DNA of 64,000 nt from Psychrobacter sp. (GTDB taxonomy: Bacteria; Pseudomonadota; Gammaproteobacteria; Pseudomonadales; Moraxellaceae): NCBI RefSeq assembly GCF_030454045.1, contig NZ_JAKDJE010000007.1:6289-70288 (forward strand), written 5' to 3'. Positions within the stretch are counted from its first letter, which is position 1, and every line of letters begins with the position of its first letter. The position numbers were made by a program, and so were the translations under genes. Of the stretch, positions 8,675-16,316 are shown piece by piece. Under the pieces are notes generated by a model that did no database searches, was not told the origin of the DNA, and was given only the letters and a program-made list of their open reading frames with translations.

Positions 8675-8823
8675 AGCCGCCTTTTTAAGGATGCTGATTG
8701 CGCCGAGCGTATATCACTCACATTAAGAGTAAGTTGCGGTTATTTATATTAAAATGCCGCCTTGCTCATTCTGTGCTAGCGGCAGCAACTGGTTTTTATT
8801 GCTCATACGTGTGGAGTAACGCT

Positions 8824-9192
8824 ATGATTCAGGTTGAGTCAATGCTGGAAGTTGCAGACAATAGCGGTGCAAGGCGAGTTCAGTGCATTAAAGTACTGGG
8901 TGGTTCTCATCGTCGTTATGCATCAGTTGGCGACATTATTAAAGTAACGGTTAAAGAAGCCATTCCTCGTGGTCGTGTCAAAAAAGGCGACGTGATGAAT
9001 GCAGTAGTTGTACGTACCAAAAAAGGCGTTCGTCGTCCAGATGGTTCTGTGTTACGTTTTGATGACAATGCTGCGGTATTGTTGAACCAAAACAAAGCGC
9101 CAATTGCAACTCGTATTTTTGGACCGGTAACTCGTGAACTACGTGGTGATCAGTTTATGAAAATTGTATCACTAGCACCAGAAGTATTGTGA
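8824..9192 (+). CDS. rplN: 50S ribosomal protein L14
   Basis: Intersubunit-bridge protein of 122 residues that also binds the silencing factor RsfS. It has the L14 opening MIQVESMLEVADNSGAR and the conserved block GDIIKVTVKEAIPRGRVKKGD. The frame is open for 42 codons further upstream, but that stretch shows no homology; ATG 8824 behind GGAG is the family start. First gene of the spc operon. Confidence 0.98.
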   Translation: MIQVESMLEVADNSGARRVQCIKVLGGSHRRYASVGDIIKVTVKEAIPRGRVKKGDVMNAVVVRTKKGVRRPDGSVLRFDDNAAVLLNQNKAPIATRIFGPVTRELRGDQFMKIVSLAPEVL

Positions 9193-9200
9193 GGTAATCC

Positions 9201-9518
9201 ATGTCAAAATTACGTAAAGGCGATACAGTTATCGTGATTGCTGGGAAAGACAAAGGCAAGCAAGGCACTGTACAAGCTGTAAAAAACGATCGTATTAAAG
9301 TTGAAGGCGTTAATATTGTTACTAAACATCAGAAGCCAAATCAGGCGACTGGCGTTGAAGGTGGCATTCTTAAGCAAGAAGCTTTTATGCATATCTCAAA
9401 TGTCGCAATCTTAAATGCGCAAACCCAAAAAGCAGACCGTATTACTTATCAGTTTGGCGAAGATGGCAAGAAACAACGCGTCTATCGTTCAAACGGTGAA
9501 GTAGTGGCGACTGCGTAA
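9201..9518 (+). CDS. rplX: 50S ribosomal protein L24
   Basis: Assembly-initiating 23S rRNA-binding protein of 105 residues. The N-terminal KOW motif reads KLRKGDTVIVIAGKDKGKQG. The block VEGVNIVTKHQKPN and a C-terminal GEDGKKQRVYRSNGE are conserved. It starts eight bases after rplN behind a GAGGT ribosome binding site. Confidence 0.97.
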   Translation: MSKLRKGDTVIVIAGKDKGKQGTVQAVKNDRIKVEGVNIVTKHQKPNQATGVEGGILKQEAFMHISNVAILNAQTQKADRITYQFGEDGKKQRVYRSNGEVVATA

Positions 9519-9539
9519 GACACTAAGGGTGTAATGGTA

Positions 9540-10076
9540 ATGGCAAGATTAAAATCTTTATATAACGATAAACTAAAGCAGCAAATCAAAGAAGAGCTTG
9601 GTTTAGACAATGTGATGCAAGTGCCTAAAATCACTAAAATCACACTTAACATGGGTGTAGGCGGTGCGTCTCAAGATAAGAAATTACTTGAAGGTGCTGT
9701 AGCTGATATGACTGCGATTGCTGGTCAAAAACCTATTGTCACTAAAGCGCGTAAATCAGTTGCTGGTTTTAAGATTCGTGAAGAATGGCCAATTGGCTGT
9801 AAAGTAACGCTACGCGGTGAGCAAATGTACGAATTTTTAGATCGTCTCGTTGCCATTGCAATTCCTCGTATTCGTGATTTCCGCGGTTTTTCACCTAAAG
9901 CCTTTGACGGACGTGGTAACTACTCATTGGGTATCAAAGAACAGATCGTATTCCCAGAAGTAGATTTTGACAAAATTGATCGTATCCGTGGTATGGATGT
10001 GACAATCACCACGTCAGCTCAATCTGATGAAGAAGGTCGTGCGTTGCTTAAAGCATTCGGCTTCCCATTTAAATAA
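9540..10076 (+). CDS. rplE: 50S ribosomal protein L5
   Basis: 5S rRNA-binding protein of 178 residues of the central protuberance. It carries KITLNMGVGGASQDKK and the RDFRGFSPKAFDGRGNYS block. Two in-frame ATGs lie six bases apart (9534, 9540). I prefer 9540 because AAGGG at 9525-9529 is then about ten bases away and the protein begins MARLKSLYND; 9534 would add two residues. Confidence 0.96.
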   Translation: MARLKSLYNDKLKQQIKEELGLDNVMQVPKITKITLNMGVGGASQDKKLLEGAVADMTAIAGQKPIVTKARKSVAGFKIREEWPIGCKVTLRGEQMYEFLDRLVAIAIPRIRDFRGFSPKAFDGRGNYSLGIKEQIVFPEVDFDKIDRIRGMDVTITTSAQSDEEGRALLKAFGFPFK

Positions 10077-10088
10077 GGTAAAGACGTT

Positions 10089-10394
10089 ATGGCAAAGAAG
10101 AGCATGATTAACCGCGAATTAAAACGCGAAAAAATGGTTGCTAAATATGCTGAAAAGCGTATCAAGCTAAAACAAACTATCAGTGATATCAACGCATCAG
10201 ACGAAGAGCGTATGGACGCGATGTTAGAGCTACAAGCACTACCACGCAACGCCTCACCAGTACGTCTCCGTAATCGTTGTGCTATCACCGGTCGTCCTCA
10301 CGGTTACTTCCGCAAGTTTGGCTTATCACGCAATATGCTGCGTGAACGTGTCATGCAAGGCGATGTGCCTGGTGTTCGTAAAGCAAGCTGGTAA
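10089..10394 (+). CDS. rpsN: 30S ribosomal protein S14 (zinc-free form)
   Basis: 30S head protein of 101 residues. It has the conserved C-terminal block RNRCAITGRPHGYFRKFGLSR. It contains only one cysteine and no CxxC pairs, so it is the long, zinc-independent type. It is 12 bases downstream of rplE in standard spc order. Confidence 0.97.
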   Translation: MAKKSMINRELKREKMVAKYAEKRIKLKQTISDINASDEERMDAMLELQALPRNASPVRLRNRCAITGRPHGYFRKFGLSRNMLRERVMQGDVPGVRKASW

Positions 10395-10405
10395 GGAGTA
10401 ACTAT

Positions 10406-10804
10406 ATGAGTATGCAAGATACCGTTGGGGATATGCTAACCCGTATCCGTAACGCACAAATGGCTAACAAAGTATCGGTAACAATGCCGAGCTCTAAATT
10501 ACGTAAATCAATTGCTGATTTGCTAGTTAGCGAAGGTTATGTGGCAAGTGCTGTTGTTACTGAAGAAGAAAACAACAAAGCAACCCTTACTATTGAATTA
10601 AAATATTTCGAAGGCCGTGCTGTCATCGAAACAATTCAACGTTATAGCCGTCCTGGTCTTCGCCAGTTCCGCGGTAAAGATGATATCCCTACTGTTAAGC
10701 AAGGTATGGGTGTTGCTATCGTATCTACAAGCCAAGGTATCATGAGCGATCGTGCTGCACGCGCTGCTGGTATCGGTGGTGAAATCGTTGCATTTGTAGC
10801 GTAA
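10406..10804 (+). CDS. rpsH: 30S ribosomal protein S8
   Basis: Central 16S rRNA-binding protein of 132 residues, and in E. coli the translational repressor of the spc operon. It opens with MSMQDTVGDMLTRIRNAQMA and ends with the signature VSTSQGIMSDRAARAAGIGG. It is followed by an unusually long gap of 176 bases with a terminator-like hairpin before rplF. Confidence 0.98.
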   Translation: MSMQDTVGDMLTRIRNAQMANKVSVTMPSSKLRKSIADLLVSEGYVASAVVTEEENNKATLTIELKYFEGRAVIETIQRYSRPGLRQFRGKDDIPTVKQGMGVAIVSTSQGIMSDRAARAAGIGGEIVAFVA

Positions 10805-10907
10805 GCTATACGACGATGAAGTCTATTTGATGGTGGTTAGACTTCTATTGATTGAGTAATATTAAATTATTTCAAATTGATAGGTGTCTAACACGGTCAA
10901 CTATGCT

Positions 10908-10940
10908 AAACTAACACGCTTTTTAGCCTGTTAGTTTTTT
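10908..10940 (+). terminator. Terminator- or attenuator-like hairpin between rpsH and rplF
   Basis: A nine-base-pair stem pairs AAACTAACA (10908-10916) with TGTTAGTTT (10929-10937). An inner GCT/AGC helper stem closes a TTTT loop, and the T run reaches 10940. This is the structure of an intrinsic terminator, placed inside the spc operon, where full termination would silence nine downstream genes. Partial attenuation, or processing to set mRNA ratios, is the likelier role. Confidence 0.6.
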
Positions 10941-10980
10941 CGCTAATAAAAGCAAGTTAAATTTTTTAAGGAATATTCCT

Positions 10981-11514
10981 ATGTCTCGTGTGGCTAAAGC
11001 CCCAGTAACGCTGCCAAGTGGCGTAAGCGTTACTTTGAACGATCGGCAGGTCGAAGTTAAAGGCAAGAACGGTACTATGTCTTTACACCTGCATGAATTG
11101 GTCGAGCTGAAACAGGAAGATGATGCTATCATTTTCTCACCTGCAGTCGATTCACAAGAAGCTATGATGCACACAGGCACCATGCGCGCACTGTTAAACA
11201 ACTATGTAACAGGCGTGAGCGAAGGCTTTGAAAAACGTCTTCAGCTAATTGGTGTTGGTTATCGCGCACAAGTTGCTGGTAACAAAGTAACCTTGAACGT
11301 TGGCTACTCTCATCCAGTAGAGTACACACTACCTGAAGGTGTATCGGCTGAAACCCCAACGCAAACTGAAATTGTTTTGAAATCAAACAATAAACAGCAG
11401 CTTGGTCAAGCAGCGGCTAATATCCGTGGTTTCCGCCCACCTGAGCCTTATAAAGGCAAAGGTATTCGTTATAGTGACGAGCATGTGATTCGCAAAGAAG
11501 CTAAGAAAAAATAA
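10981..11514 (+). CDS. rplF: 50S ribosomal protein L6
   Basis: 23S rRNA-binding protein of 177 residues near the factor-binding site. It contains two L6 repeats and the signature RGFRPPEPYKGKGIRY near the C-terminus. The ribosome binding site AAGGA lies in a short palindrome (AGGAATATTCCT, 10969-10980) that abuts the start codon. Standard spc order apart from the long upstream gap. Confidence 0.97.
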   Translation: MSRVAKAPVTLPSGVSVTLNDRQVEVKGKNGTMSLHLHELVELKQEDDAIIFSPAVDSQEAMMHTGTMRALLNNYVTGVSEGFEKRLQLIGVGYRAQVAGNKVTLNVGYSHPVEYTLPEGVSAETPTQTEIVLKSNNKQQLGQAAANIRGFRPPEPYKGKGIRYSDEHVIRKEAKKK

Positions 11515-11525
11515 GGTGAGTTGAA

Positions 11526-11876
11526 ATGTTTGATAAAAAAGCAGCTCGTCTGCGTCGAGCTAAGAAAACACGCGCGCATATCCGTCATCTAGGCGTTCAT
11601 CGCTTAACGGTTAACCGCACGTCAAAACATATTTATGCCCAGATTATCTCTCCAAATGGTGGTGAAGTGATTGCTCAGGCATCTACCTTAGACAGCAGCT
11701 TGCGTTCAGGCGCGACTGGTAATGCTGATTCAGCAACGTCTGTAGGCCAAATGATCGCAGAACGCGCAAAAGCAGCTGGCATTACTAAAGTTGCCTTTGA
11801 CCGTAGTGGTTTTAAATATCATGGTCGAGTTAAAGCTTTAGCAGAAGCTGCTCGCGAAAACGGATTGGAGTTTTAA
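11526..11876 (+). CDS. rplR: 50S ribosomal protein L18
   Basis: 5S rRNA-binding protein of 116 residues. It has the basic N-terminus rich in Lys and Arg, the motif LTVNRTSKHIYAQII and the C-terminal FDRSGFKYHGRVKALAEAAR. It lies 11 bases after rplF and two bases before rpsE. Confidence 0.97.
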   Translation: MFDKKAARLRRAKKTRAHIRHLGVHRLTVNRTSKHIYAQIISPNGGEVIAQASTLDSSLRSGATGNADSATSVGQMIAERAKAAGITKVAFDRSGFKYHGRVKALAEAARENGLEF

Positions 11877-11878
11877 TC

Positions 11879-12394
11879 ATGGCTAGAAATGATAAAAATG
11901 AAAAAAATGAACAGACTGACGGTTTAGTAGAACGCTTAGTTACCGTTGATCGCGTTGCAAAAGTTGTTAAAGGTGGTCGTATTTTCTCTTTCACTGCATT
12001 GACTGTAGTGGGTGATGGAAATGGCCGTGTTGGCTTTGGTCGTGGTAAAGCTCGTGAAGTGCCAGCTGCTATCCAAAAAGCACTAGAAGCTGCCAAACGC
12101 AATATGATTACTGTTGAATTAAATGATGCAACTTTGTATCATCCGATCAAAGCAAGTCATGGTGCTAGTAAAGTTTACATGCAGCCTGCATCTGAAGGTA
12201 CTGGCGTAATCGCTGGTGGCGCAATGCGTGCTGTATTAGAAGTTGCTGGTGTCAAAGACGTTTTGACTAAATGTTATGGTTCTACCAATACTGCTAACGT
12301 TGTTCGTGCAACGTTTAACGGTTTACGTGATATGTCAACTCCAGAGAAGATGGCAGCTAAACGTGGTAAATCTGTAGACGAAATCTTGGGTTAA
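11879..12394 (+). CDS. rpsE: 30S ribosomal protein S5
   Basis: 30S protein of 171 residues involved in decoding fidelity and mRNA unwinding. The N-terminal double-stranded-RNA-binding-like domain has VAKVVKGGRIFSFTALTVVG and GRVGFGRGKAREVPAAIQKA; the C-terminal domain contains GTGVIAGGAMRAVLEVAG. It starts with a short hydrophilic Asn/Lys/Glu-rich extension. It starts two bases after the rplR stop. Confidence 0.97.
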   Translation: MARNDKNEKNEQTDGLVERLVTVDRVAKVVKGGRIFSFTALTVVGDGNGRVGFGRGKAREVPAAIQKALEAAKRNMITVELNDATLYHPIKASHGASKVYMQPASEGTGVIAGGAMRAVLEVAGVKDVLTKCYGSTNTANVVRATFNGLRDMSTPEKMAAKRGKSVDEILG

Positions 12395-12414
12395 CTTAGA
12401 CTAGGTGAGTTACG

Positions 12415-12594
12415 ATGAAAAAAATGAAAGTCACTCAATTTAAATCGGGTGCCCATCGCCTAAAGAGCCACAAAGCGAGCTTGAAAGGATTGGGTTTACG
12501 CCGCATTAATCATACTGTTGAAGTAGAAGATACTCCTTCAACACGTGGTATGGTCAATCGCGTTAACTACATGGTAAAAGTGGAGGAAGCGTAA
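12415..12594 (+). CDS. rpmD: 50S ribosomal protein L30
   Basis: A 59-residue protein encoded between rpsE and rplO, the standard place for rpmD. The sequence carries the L30 pattern: MKVTQFKSGAHRLKSHKASL, then LGLRRINHTVEVEDTPSTRG and MVNRVNYMVKVEE. A GGTGAG site precedes the ATG at 12415; a second ATG at 12424 would also fit the family. Its stop overlaps the rplO start by one base. Confidence 0.95.
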   Translation: MKKMKVTQFKSGAHRLKSHKASLKGLGLRRINHTVEVEDTPSTRGMVNRVNYMVKVEEA

Positions 12595-13034
12595 TGGGTC
12601 TTAGATTAAATGAATTATCACCAGGTGTTGGCGCAAAGAAAACTGCCCAACGTCGTGGTCGTGGTATCGGTTCAGGTCTTGGTAAGACTGGTGGTCGTGG
12701 TGTAAAAGGTCAAAAATCTCGTTCAGGTTCTAGCATTCGCTCAGGATTTGAAGGTGGTCAAATGCCTTTATATCGTCGTCTACCAAAATTTGGTTTTACC
12801 AGTAAACTGGCTATGAAGACTGCTGAAGTACGTCTTTCTGAACTGAATAAAATTGAAGGCGATGTAGTTAGCATCGAAACACTTAAAGCCGCTAATCTTA
12901 TCCGTCATGATATGAAGCGTGCTCGTGTTATGCTATCAGGCGAAGTTACTAAAGCTTATACCTTTAAAGGTATCAAAGTGACTAAAGGTGCTAAGCAAGC
13001 AATCGAAGCTGCTGGTGGTAGCATCGAGGAGTAG
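12594..13034 (+). CDS. rplO: 50S ribosomal protein L15
   Basis: Late-assembling 50S protein of 146 residues. The Gly- and Arg-rich N-terminal extension (RRGRGIGSGLGKTGGRGVKG) threads into 23S rRNA, and GGQMPLYRRLPKFGF is the family hallmark. It is coupled to rpmD by a TAATG overlap and followed by secY, as in most bacteria. Confidence 0.98.
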   Translation: MGLRLNELSPGVGAKKTAQRRGRGIGSGLGKTGGRGVKGQKSRSGSSIRSGFEGGQMPLYRRLPKFGFTSKLAMKTAEVRLSELNKIEGDVVSIETLKAANLIRHDMKRARVMLSGEVTKAYTFKGIKVTKGAKQAIEAAGGSIEE

Positions 13035-13038
13035 TAAC

Positions 13039-14385
13039 GTGTCAAAACAATCAATGACCTCAAGTGGTATACCGCTTAATCCATTCACATTTATACGTAA
13101 GTATGATGAATTATGGTCGCGTTTATTATTCTTAATCGGCGCATTGATTGTTTATCGTTTAGGGTCACACATTCCAGTACCGGGTATCAATCCGGTCAAC
13201 TTGGCTGATCTGTTTTCGCGCAACGAAAACACCATCTTGAGCATGTTTAATATGTTCTCAGGTGGTGCGCTAGAGCGTATGTCCATCATGGCACTTGGTA
13301 TTATGCCATATATTTCAGCATCGATTATTGTACAGATGATGTCTGCGGTATTGCCATCGCTTGAAGCCCTCAAAAAAGAGGGTGAGGCAGGACGGCGCAA
13401 GCTAAATAAGTATACTCGTCAAGGGACACTTGCTTTAGCACTAGTACAGTCATTAGGGATGTGTGCTGGCTTAATCAGTCAAAATCTTACGTTATCCTCT
13501 GGTCTTACCTTCTATATTCCAGCCGTCACGTCACTAGTAGCGGGCGCAATGTTCTTGATGTGGCTTGGTGAGCAGATTACAGAACGTGGCGTTGGTAATG
13601 GTATCTCAATGCTCATTTTTGCGAGTATTGTGGCTGGTACGCCAAGTATGATTTCGCAGTCGATTGAACAGGTCAATCAAGGTCAGATGAACTTGATTGT
13701 ACTATTTATTTTTGTATTGTTAGGCATCGCGGTCACTGCTGGTATCGTCTATATCGAACGTGCTCAGCGCCGTGTTCCTGTCAACTATGCACAGAAGCAG
13801 CAACAAGGCCGCAAAATTTATGCTCAGCAGCAGTCACATCTGCCGCTAAAGCTTAATATGGCAGGGGTTATCCCAGCTATTTTTGCAAGCTCTTTATTGT
13901 TATTTCCTGCAAGCTTAGGGCAGTGGGTTGGTCAATCAACAGATCCTACCTTTATACAAAAAATATTACAGAATATGGCATTGGTATTGTCTCCAGGGCA
14001 ACCACTATATTTAGTACTGTTTGGCGCAATGATTATTTTCTTCTGTTATTTCTACACGGCTTTAGTATTTAGCCCACGCGAAGTAGCAGAAAACCTTAAA
14101 CGTAGTGGTGCGTATATCCCAGGTATTCGCCCAGGACAACAAACTCAGCGTTACCTAGATCATGTATTAAACCGACTGACCTTTATTGGCGCGATGTATA
14201 TGACGGTTATTTGTTTAATGCCAATGGTCGTCCAGTCATCGTTTGGTGTACCGTTCCATCTTGGTGGTACGTCGCTACTGATTATGGTGGTTGTGGTAAT
14301 GGATTTCATCTCACAGATTCAAGCACATTTGATGACCCATCAATATCATGATCAGACGTTAATTCAATCGCCCACTCAATCTTAA
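13039..14385 (+). CDS. secY: Protein translocase subunit SecY
   Basis: Channel subunit of the SecYEG translocon for export and membrane insertion of proteins. It has 448 residues with ten predicted membrane helices and conserved SecY blocks such as RLGSHIPVPGIN (first helix and plug region), GEQITERGVGNGISMLIF, and RSGAYIPGIRPGQQT in the cytoplasmic loop that meets SecA and the ribosome. The probable start is GTG at 13039, eight bases after GAGGA; the frame is open 51 bases further upstream inside rplO, and an ATG at 13054 is an alternative. Confidence 0.97.
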   Translation: MSKQSMTSSGIPLNPFTFIRKYDELWSRLLFLIGALIVYRLGSHIPVPGINPVNLADLFSRNENTILSMFNMFSGGALERMSIMALGIMPYISASIIVQMMSAVLPSLEALKKEGEAGRRKLNKYTRQGTLALALVQSLGMCAGLISQNLTLSSGLTFYIPAVTSLVAGAMFLMWLGEQITERGVGNGISMLIFASIVAGTPSMISQSIEQVNQGQMNLIVLFIFVLLGIAVTAGIVYIERAQRRVPVNYAQKQQQGRKIYAQQQSHLPLKLNMAGVIPAIFASSLLLFPASLGQWVGQSTDPTFIQKILQNMALVLSPGQPLYLVLFGAMIIFFCYFYTALVFSPREVAENLKRSGAYIPGIRPGQQTQRYLDHVLNRLTFIGAMYMTVICLMPMVVQSSFGVPFHLGGTSLLIMVVVVMDFISQIQAHLMTHQYHDQTLIQSPTQS

Positions 14386-14415
14386 TGAGCGGTACGATAT
14401 TTCAAGGAGCATGCT

Positions 14416-14532
14416 ATGAAAGTTCAAGCATCAGTTAAGAAGATTTGTGGTAGCTGTAAAGTTGTGCGCCGTAAAGGCCGTGTACATGTTATTTGTACAG
14501 CAGAACCACGCCACAAGCAACGTCAAGGTTAA
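14416..14532 (+). CDS. rpmJ: 50S ribosomal protein L36 (zinc-binding form)
   Basis: A 38-residue protein beginning MKVQASVKKICGSCKVVRR. The zinc ligands C11, C14, C27 and H33 are all present, so this is the C+ zinc-ribbon form. It follows secY by 30 bases behind AAGGAG, the usual last position of the spc operon. infA is not present between secY and rpmJ. Confidence 0.96.
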   Translation: MKVQASVKKICGSCKVVRRKGRVHVICTAEPRHKQRQG

Positions 14533-14593
14533 TATTTGATATTAAAAGTTCTTTAACTTTTGCTATTAAATAAATTAATACTTGATAAATAAC

Positions 14594-14615
14594 GGCGGAT
14601 GGTATATCATCCGCC
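14594..14615. repeat. Perfect inverted repeat after rpmJ
   Basis: GGCGGATG (14594-14601) and CATCCGCC (14608-14615) form a stable eight-base-pair stem with a six-base loop. No T run follows on the plus strand, so it is not a canonical intrinsic terminator. It could be an mRNA-end stabiliser or processing signal at the spc/alpha junction. Confidence 0.55.
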
Positions 14616-14617
14616 AC

Positions 14618-14647
14618 TTGCCGTGTTTATACAAAATCTTTTATAAT
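14618..14647 (+). promoter_or_regulatory. Promoter-like site for the alpha operon
   Basis: TTGCCG (14618-14623) is followed after 18 bases by a perfect TATAAT (14642-14647). It lies about 130 bases upstream of rpsM. It is the best sigma-70 match in the gap, and would start the transcript near 14654. Confidence 0.5.
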
Positions 14648-14650
14648 AAA

Positions 14651-14692
14651 ATCGATGAGCAGACTTATAGTCAAAACATCGATAGTGACTAT
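14651..14692 (+). promoter_or_regulatory. Pseudoknot-capable sequence upstream of rpsM
   Basis: Two interleaved helices can form: ATCGATG (14651-14657) with CATCGAT (14677-14683), and ATAGTCA (14667-14673) with TGACTAT (14686-14692). The second arm pair crosses the first, the pattern of an H-type pseudoknot. In E. coli the alpha operon leader folds into a pseudoknot bound by S4. Here it would lie about 90 bases before the rpsM start rather than over it. Confidence 0.45.
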
Positions 14693-14779
14693 GAAAGCTC
14701 TAGTATTAACAGCAACAAATCTGAAAAATAACGCCTTATTGATAAATAACGCTTATTTTTCTTTAATGGAGAGAAATCA

Positions 14780-15136
14780 ATGGCTCGTATTGCCGGCGTA
14801 AACATTCCGGATAATAAGCATGCTGTTATTTCATTAACTTACATCTTTGGTATCGGTCGTACCACTGCTCAGAAAATTTTAGAAGCAGTTGGCATTGCCC
14901 CTAATACTAAAGTTAGCCAGTTAGATGATACACAGTTGGATGCTATCCGTGCACAAGTTGCAAATTACATGACTGAAGGTGACCTTCGTCGTGAAGTTTC
15001 AATGAATATCAAACGTTTAGTTGATCTTGGTTGTTACCGTGGCATCCGCCATCGTCGTAACCTACCAGTTAGAGGTCAGAACACCAAGAACAACGCTCGT
15101 ACTCGCAAGGGTCCGACACGTCCTCTCAAAAGATAA
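14780..15136 (+). CDS. rpsM: 30S ribosomal protein S13
   Basis: 30S head protein of 118 residues that contacts the P-site tRNA and forms intersubunit bridges. It opens with MARIAGVNIPDNKHAVISL and has the helix-two-turn-helix block GIGRTTAQKIL. The C-terminal tail is basic (RGQNTKNNARTRKGPTR). First gene of the alpha operon, preceded by GGAGAG. Confidence 0.98.
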   Translation: MARIAGVNIPDNKHAVISLTYIFGIGRTTAQKILEAVGIAPNTKVSQLDDTQLDAIRAQVANYMTEGDLRREVSMNIKRLVDLGCYRGIRHRRNLPVRGQNTKNNARTRKGPTRPLKR

Positions 15137-15156
15137 TTAACTTAGGAAGCTAAAAG

Positions 15157-15546
15157 ATGGCAAAAGACACTCGTAGTCGCAAGAAGGTGACTCGTCGTTC
15201 AGTATCGGAGGGCATAGCCCATATCCATGCGTCTTTTAATAACACCATTGTTACGATTACCGATCGTCAAGGTAATGCATTGGCTTGGGCCACTTCAGGT
15301 GGACAAGGCTTCCGTGGTTCACGTAAATCTACACCATTTGCAGCTCAGGTTGCAGCTGAAGTTGCTGGTAAAGCCGCTCAAGAATATGGTGTTAAGAATA
15401 TCGACGTTTTGGTCAAAGGACCAGGACCGGGTCGTGAGTCTGCGGTAAGAGCACTAGGTGCATTGGGTTATAAAGTTAACAGCATCTCTGATGTAACCCC
15501 AATCCCACACAATGGTTGCCGTGCGCCGAAAAAGCGCCGCGTCTAA
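15157..15546 (+). CDS. rpsK: 30S ribosomal protein S11
   Basis: 30S platform protein of 129 residues. It carries the conserved block GIAHIHASFNNTIVTITDRQ and the C-terminal signature ISDVTPIPHNGCRAPKKRRV. It lies 20 bases after rpsM with an AGGAAG site, in standard alpha operon order. Confidence 0.98.
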   Translation: MAKDTRSRKKVTRRSVSEGIAHIHASFNNTIVTITDRQGNALAWATSGGQGFRGSRKSTPFAAQVAAEVAGKAAQEYGVKNIDVLVKGPGPGRESAVRALGALGYKVNSISDVTPIPHNGCRAPKKRRV

Positions 15547-15594
15547 TATTAAAGACGAAGCTTTTTATATCAAAAGCTTATAGGAGACATAACA

Positions 15595-16236
15595 ATGGCC
15601 CGCTATATTGGACCAAAACTAAAATTATCACGTCGTGAAGGCACAGATCTAGGTCTTAAGTCTGGCGTTAAACCATATGACGTAAAAACGAAGAAAGCTG
15701 GTCGTCCACCAGGTCAACATGGCGTAAGCCGTAATAAGACCTCAGAATATGCTTTACAGCTGCGCGAAAAGCAAAAAGTTAAGCGTATTTATGGTGTATT
15801 AGAGCGTCAGTTTGCTAACTACTATAAAGAAGCTGCTCGTAAGCGCGGTGCTACTGGTGAAAACTTGTTAGCAATGCTTGAGAGTCGTTTAGATAACGTA
15901 GTATACCGCATGGGCTTTGGCTCAACTCGCGCCGAAGCACGTCAGCTAGTTAGCCATCGTACCGTTATGGTTAAAAAAGCTGGCCGTGATGAGTTTGTTC
16001 GTGTGAACATCCCATCAATCCAGTTGCAAGACGGTGATGTCATCGCTATTCAAGAGAAGTCTCGCGAACAGCTACGTATCAAGAACGCTATCGAACTAGC
16101 GTCACAACGTGGTATTCCAGAATGGCTTGACGTTGATCACAGCAAATTACAAGGTACTTTCAAGAAAGCACCTGATCGTATTGATCTACCTGCTGAAATT
16201 AACGAAAGCTTGATCGTTGAGCTATACTCTAAGTAA
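15595..16236 (+). CDS. rpsD: 30S ribosomal protein S4
   Basis: Primary 16S rRNA-binding protein of 213 residues and, in E. coli, the repressor of the alpha operon. The S4 RNA-binding fold is visible from LDNVVYRMGFGSTRAEARQL through SHRTVMVKKAGRDEFVRVN. E. coli S4 has 206 residues, so the length is normal. Cysteine zinc ligands are absent. A 48-base gap with TAGGAGA precedes it. Confidence 0.98.
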   Translation: MARYIGPKLKLSRREGTDLGLKSGVKPYDVKTKKAGRPPGQHGVSRNKTSEYALQLREKQKVKRIYGVLERQFANYYKEAARKRGATGENLLAMLESRLDNVVYRMGFGSTRAEARQLVSHRTVMVKKAGRDEFVRVNIPSIQLQDGDVIAIQEKSREQLRIKNAIELASQRGIPEWLDVDHSKLQGTFKKAPDRIDLPAEINESLIVELYSK

Positions 16237-16316
16237 TAACGTAATGCTCAATGTTATAGAAATAGCATTGAGCAACTCACGTTAATTAAACCAGTTTAAT
16301 AAATCGAGGTGACATC

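Noticed and set aside
8698..8823. In-frame upstream extension of rplN by 42 codons
   Set aside because: It starts with TTG, has no L14 homology, and lies in the likely promoter region; ATG 8824 is the family start.
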